Positions 63,025 to 64,000 of a stretch of 64,000 bases of DNA are shown here, piece after piece. The notes beneath the pieces were generated by a model. It did no database searches. It had not been told where the DNA came from and saw only the letters and a program-made list of their open reading frames with translations. This DNA comes from an uncultured Phycisphaerae bacterium (lineage in GTDB: Bacteria > Planctomycetota > Phycisphaerae > Sedimentisphaerales > Anaerohalosphaeraceae), in the NCBI GenBank assembly GCA_937949545.1, contig CALEDR010000003.1:1-64000 (forward strand), in the 5' to 3' direction. How positions within the stretch are numbered: position 1 is the stretch's first letter; the number at the start of each line of letters is the position of its first letter. The translations under genes and the position numbers were made by a program.

Positions 63025-63984
63025 ATGAAACGAATTGTGTTGGGACTGTGTTTGACGGGGGTGTTTGTTTCATCGGGCTGCGGAAAAAGAACGGGAGCCT
63101 CTTTGGAAGGGGAATTGAACGGGACCATCTCGATTTCCGGGGCGTGGGCCTTGTATCCGATGGCGGTGCGGTGGGCGGAGGAATTTGGGAAGGTTCATCC
63201 GGGCGTACGGTTTGATATTTCTGCAGGCGGTGCCGGCAAGGGGATGGCCGATTGTCTGTCGGGTGCGGCGGATTTGGGGATGCTGTCGAGGGAAATTCAC
63301 AACTCGGAGCTGGAGAAAGGGGCCTGGCCGGTGGCGGTGGTGAAAGATGCCGTTGTGGCCGTGGCCAATCGAAATCATCCGGCCGCACAGACGCTTTTGA
63401 GCCGCGGTTTGACGCGTCAGGAATGCATCGATTTATGGACCGCCGGGCGATTGAAAATGTGGGGGCAGCTGGCCGGATTTTCGCTGAATGAGCCGGTTCA
63501 TGTTTACACCCGCTCCGATGCCTGCGGGGCGGCGGAGACCTGGGCGAAGTATCTGGGAAAAAATCAGGAAGATTTGCAGGGAATCGGTGTGTTTGGAGAC
63601 CCGGGACTGGCGGAAGCCGTGCGGAAAGACCCGCTGGGCGTTGGATACAACAATGTCAATTATGCCTATGATGCGGCCACGAAGAAACCGATGGACGGAC
63701 TGACAATCGTGCCGCTGGATTTGAACGAAAACGGCCGGATTGACCCGGAGGAATCGTTCTACGGAGACCGAGATGCGGTGACCCGGGCGATTGGCGAGGG
63801 ACGGTATCCTTCGCCGCCGGCGCGTTTGCTGTATCTGGTTTCGAATGGCAAACCCGCCCGACCGGAAGTCCTGGCTTTTTTGGAATGGATTCTTCGGGAC
63901 GGGCAGGTGTTTGCGGACGAGGCCGGATATGTGCCGCTTTCCAAAGAGGCGGCGATGAAAGAACTGGAAAAACTCGCCAGATGA
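63025..63984 (+). CDS. PstS-like phosphate/anion-binding lipoprotein
   Basis: This 319-residue substrate-binding protein has a lipobox (VSSGC), then GAWALYPMAVRWAEEF, GAGKGMADCLSGAADLGMLSRE (split by family positions) and YTRSDACGAAETWA. These are PstS-family anion-binding parts. An EF-hand-like loop DLNENGRIDPEE follows near residue 240. It is co-directional with the Rrf2 gene. The window ends just after it, so the permease genes that often follow cannot be seen. Confidence 0.82.
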   Translation: MKRIVLGLCLTGVFVSSGCGKRTGASLEGELNGTISISGAWALYPMAVRWAEEFGKVHPGVRFDISAGGAGKGMADCLSGAADLGMLSREIHNSELEKGAWPVAVVKDAVVAVANRNHPAAQTLLSRGLTRQECIDLWTAGRLKMWGQLAGFSLNEPVHVYTRSDACGAAETWAKYLGKNQEDLQGIGVFGDPGLAEAVRKDPLGVGYNNVNYAYDAATKKPMDGLTIVPLDLNENGRIDPEESFYGDRDAVTRAIGEGRYPSPPARLLYLVSNGKPARPEVLAFLEWILRDGQVFADEAGYVPLSKEAAMKELEKLAR

Positions 63985-64000
63985 GGCCGGTGGATGGGGC

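Overview
The window looks like a chromosome segment of a flagellated planctomycete-like bacterium, most probably class Phycisphaerae (Sedimentisphaerales-like). This is inferred from several signs together. The 16S rRNA gene has its own terminator and no 23S gene follows it. A secreted protein carries a planctomycete-type dockerin tail. Two signal peptidases I of unusual architecture lie in tandem, and a divergent FtsZ/tubulin-family protein replaces any canonical ftsZ or dcw cluster. I see no phage, insertion sequence, CRISPR array or tRNA gene; the content is chromosomal housekeeping plus flagellar genes.

Layout. 1-0.7 kb: 3' part of 16S rRNA with terminator. 0.9-5.1 kb: typA, a small winged-helix gene and an alpha-glucan phosphorylase. 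5.1-8.5 kb: pyrimidine operon pyrR-pyrB-pyrC plus a YacP-like NYN nuclease. 8.6-12.8 kb: an S8-like secreted protein, the agmatine route to putrescine (speB and a pyruvoyl arginine decarboxylase) and a DksA-like protein. 12.8-15.6 kb: a two-lobe M16 peptidase. 15.7-19.2 kb (minus): flagellar late genes fliK, an flgM-like gene, flagellin and fliS. 19.5-34 kb: metabolic and RNA-related genes, including a GlcD-GlcF fusion, an AmrS-type radical SAM enzyme, Nudix, PAC2, panE, LpxH-like and NrnA-like phosphoesterases, L28, an M20 peptidase and an RNase HI-PurN fusion. 34-36.5 kb: dockerin protein and clpX. 36.8-48.8 kb (plus): a long flagellar operon with two TPR proteins, an NtrC-type sigma-54 activator, fliL, fliM, fliN, flhA, fliA and six unrecognised small or lipoprotein genes. 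49.4-54.2 kb: zinc ribbon, csrA, membrane protein, M48 protease, RluA-type synthase, HNH nuclease, HU. 54.5-59.1 kb: tandem signal peptidases and the FtsZ-like protein. 59.3-64 kb: CYTH, HAD, a lipoprotein, ilvC, an Rrf2 regulator and a PstS-like lipoprotein.

How it fits together. Two -24/-12 promoters (upstream of the long flagellar operon and of fliK) match the encoded sigma-54 activator. Sigma-28-type promoters upstream of flagellin and of two small FlgM-like genes match the encoded FliA. CsrA is encoded just beyond the flagellar operon, and the flagellin leader has two GGA motifs, one inside the Shine-Dalgarno. The window therefore holds most of a sigma-54 to sigma-28 to CsrA flagellar cascade.

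The observations most worth following are the FtsZ/tubulin-family GTPase with a 64-residue lysine-rich tail, the RNase HI-PurN fusion, the duplicated signal peptidases with zinc ribbon and large insertion, and the uncharacterised lipoprotein/TPR set inside the flagellar operon.
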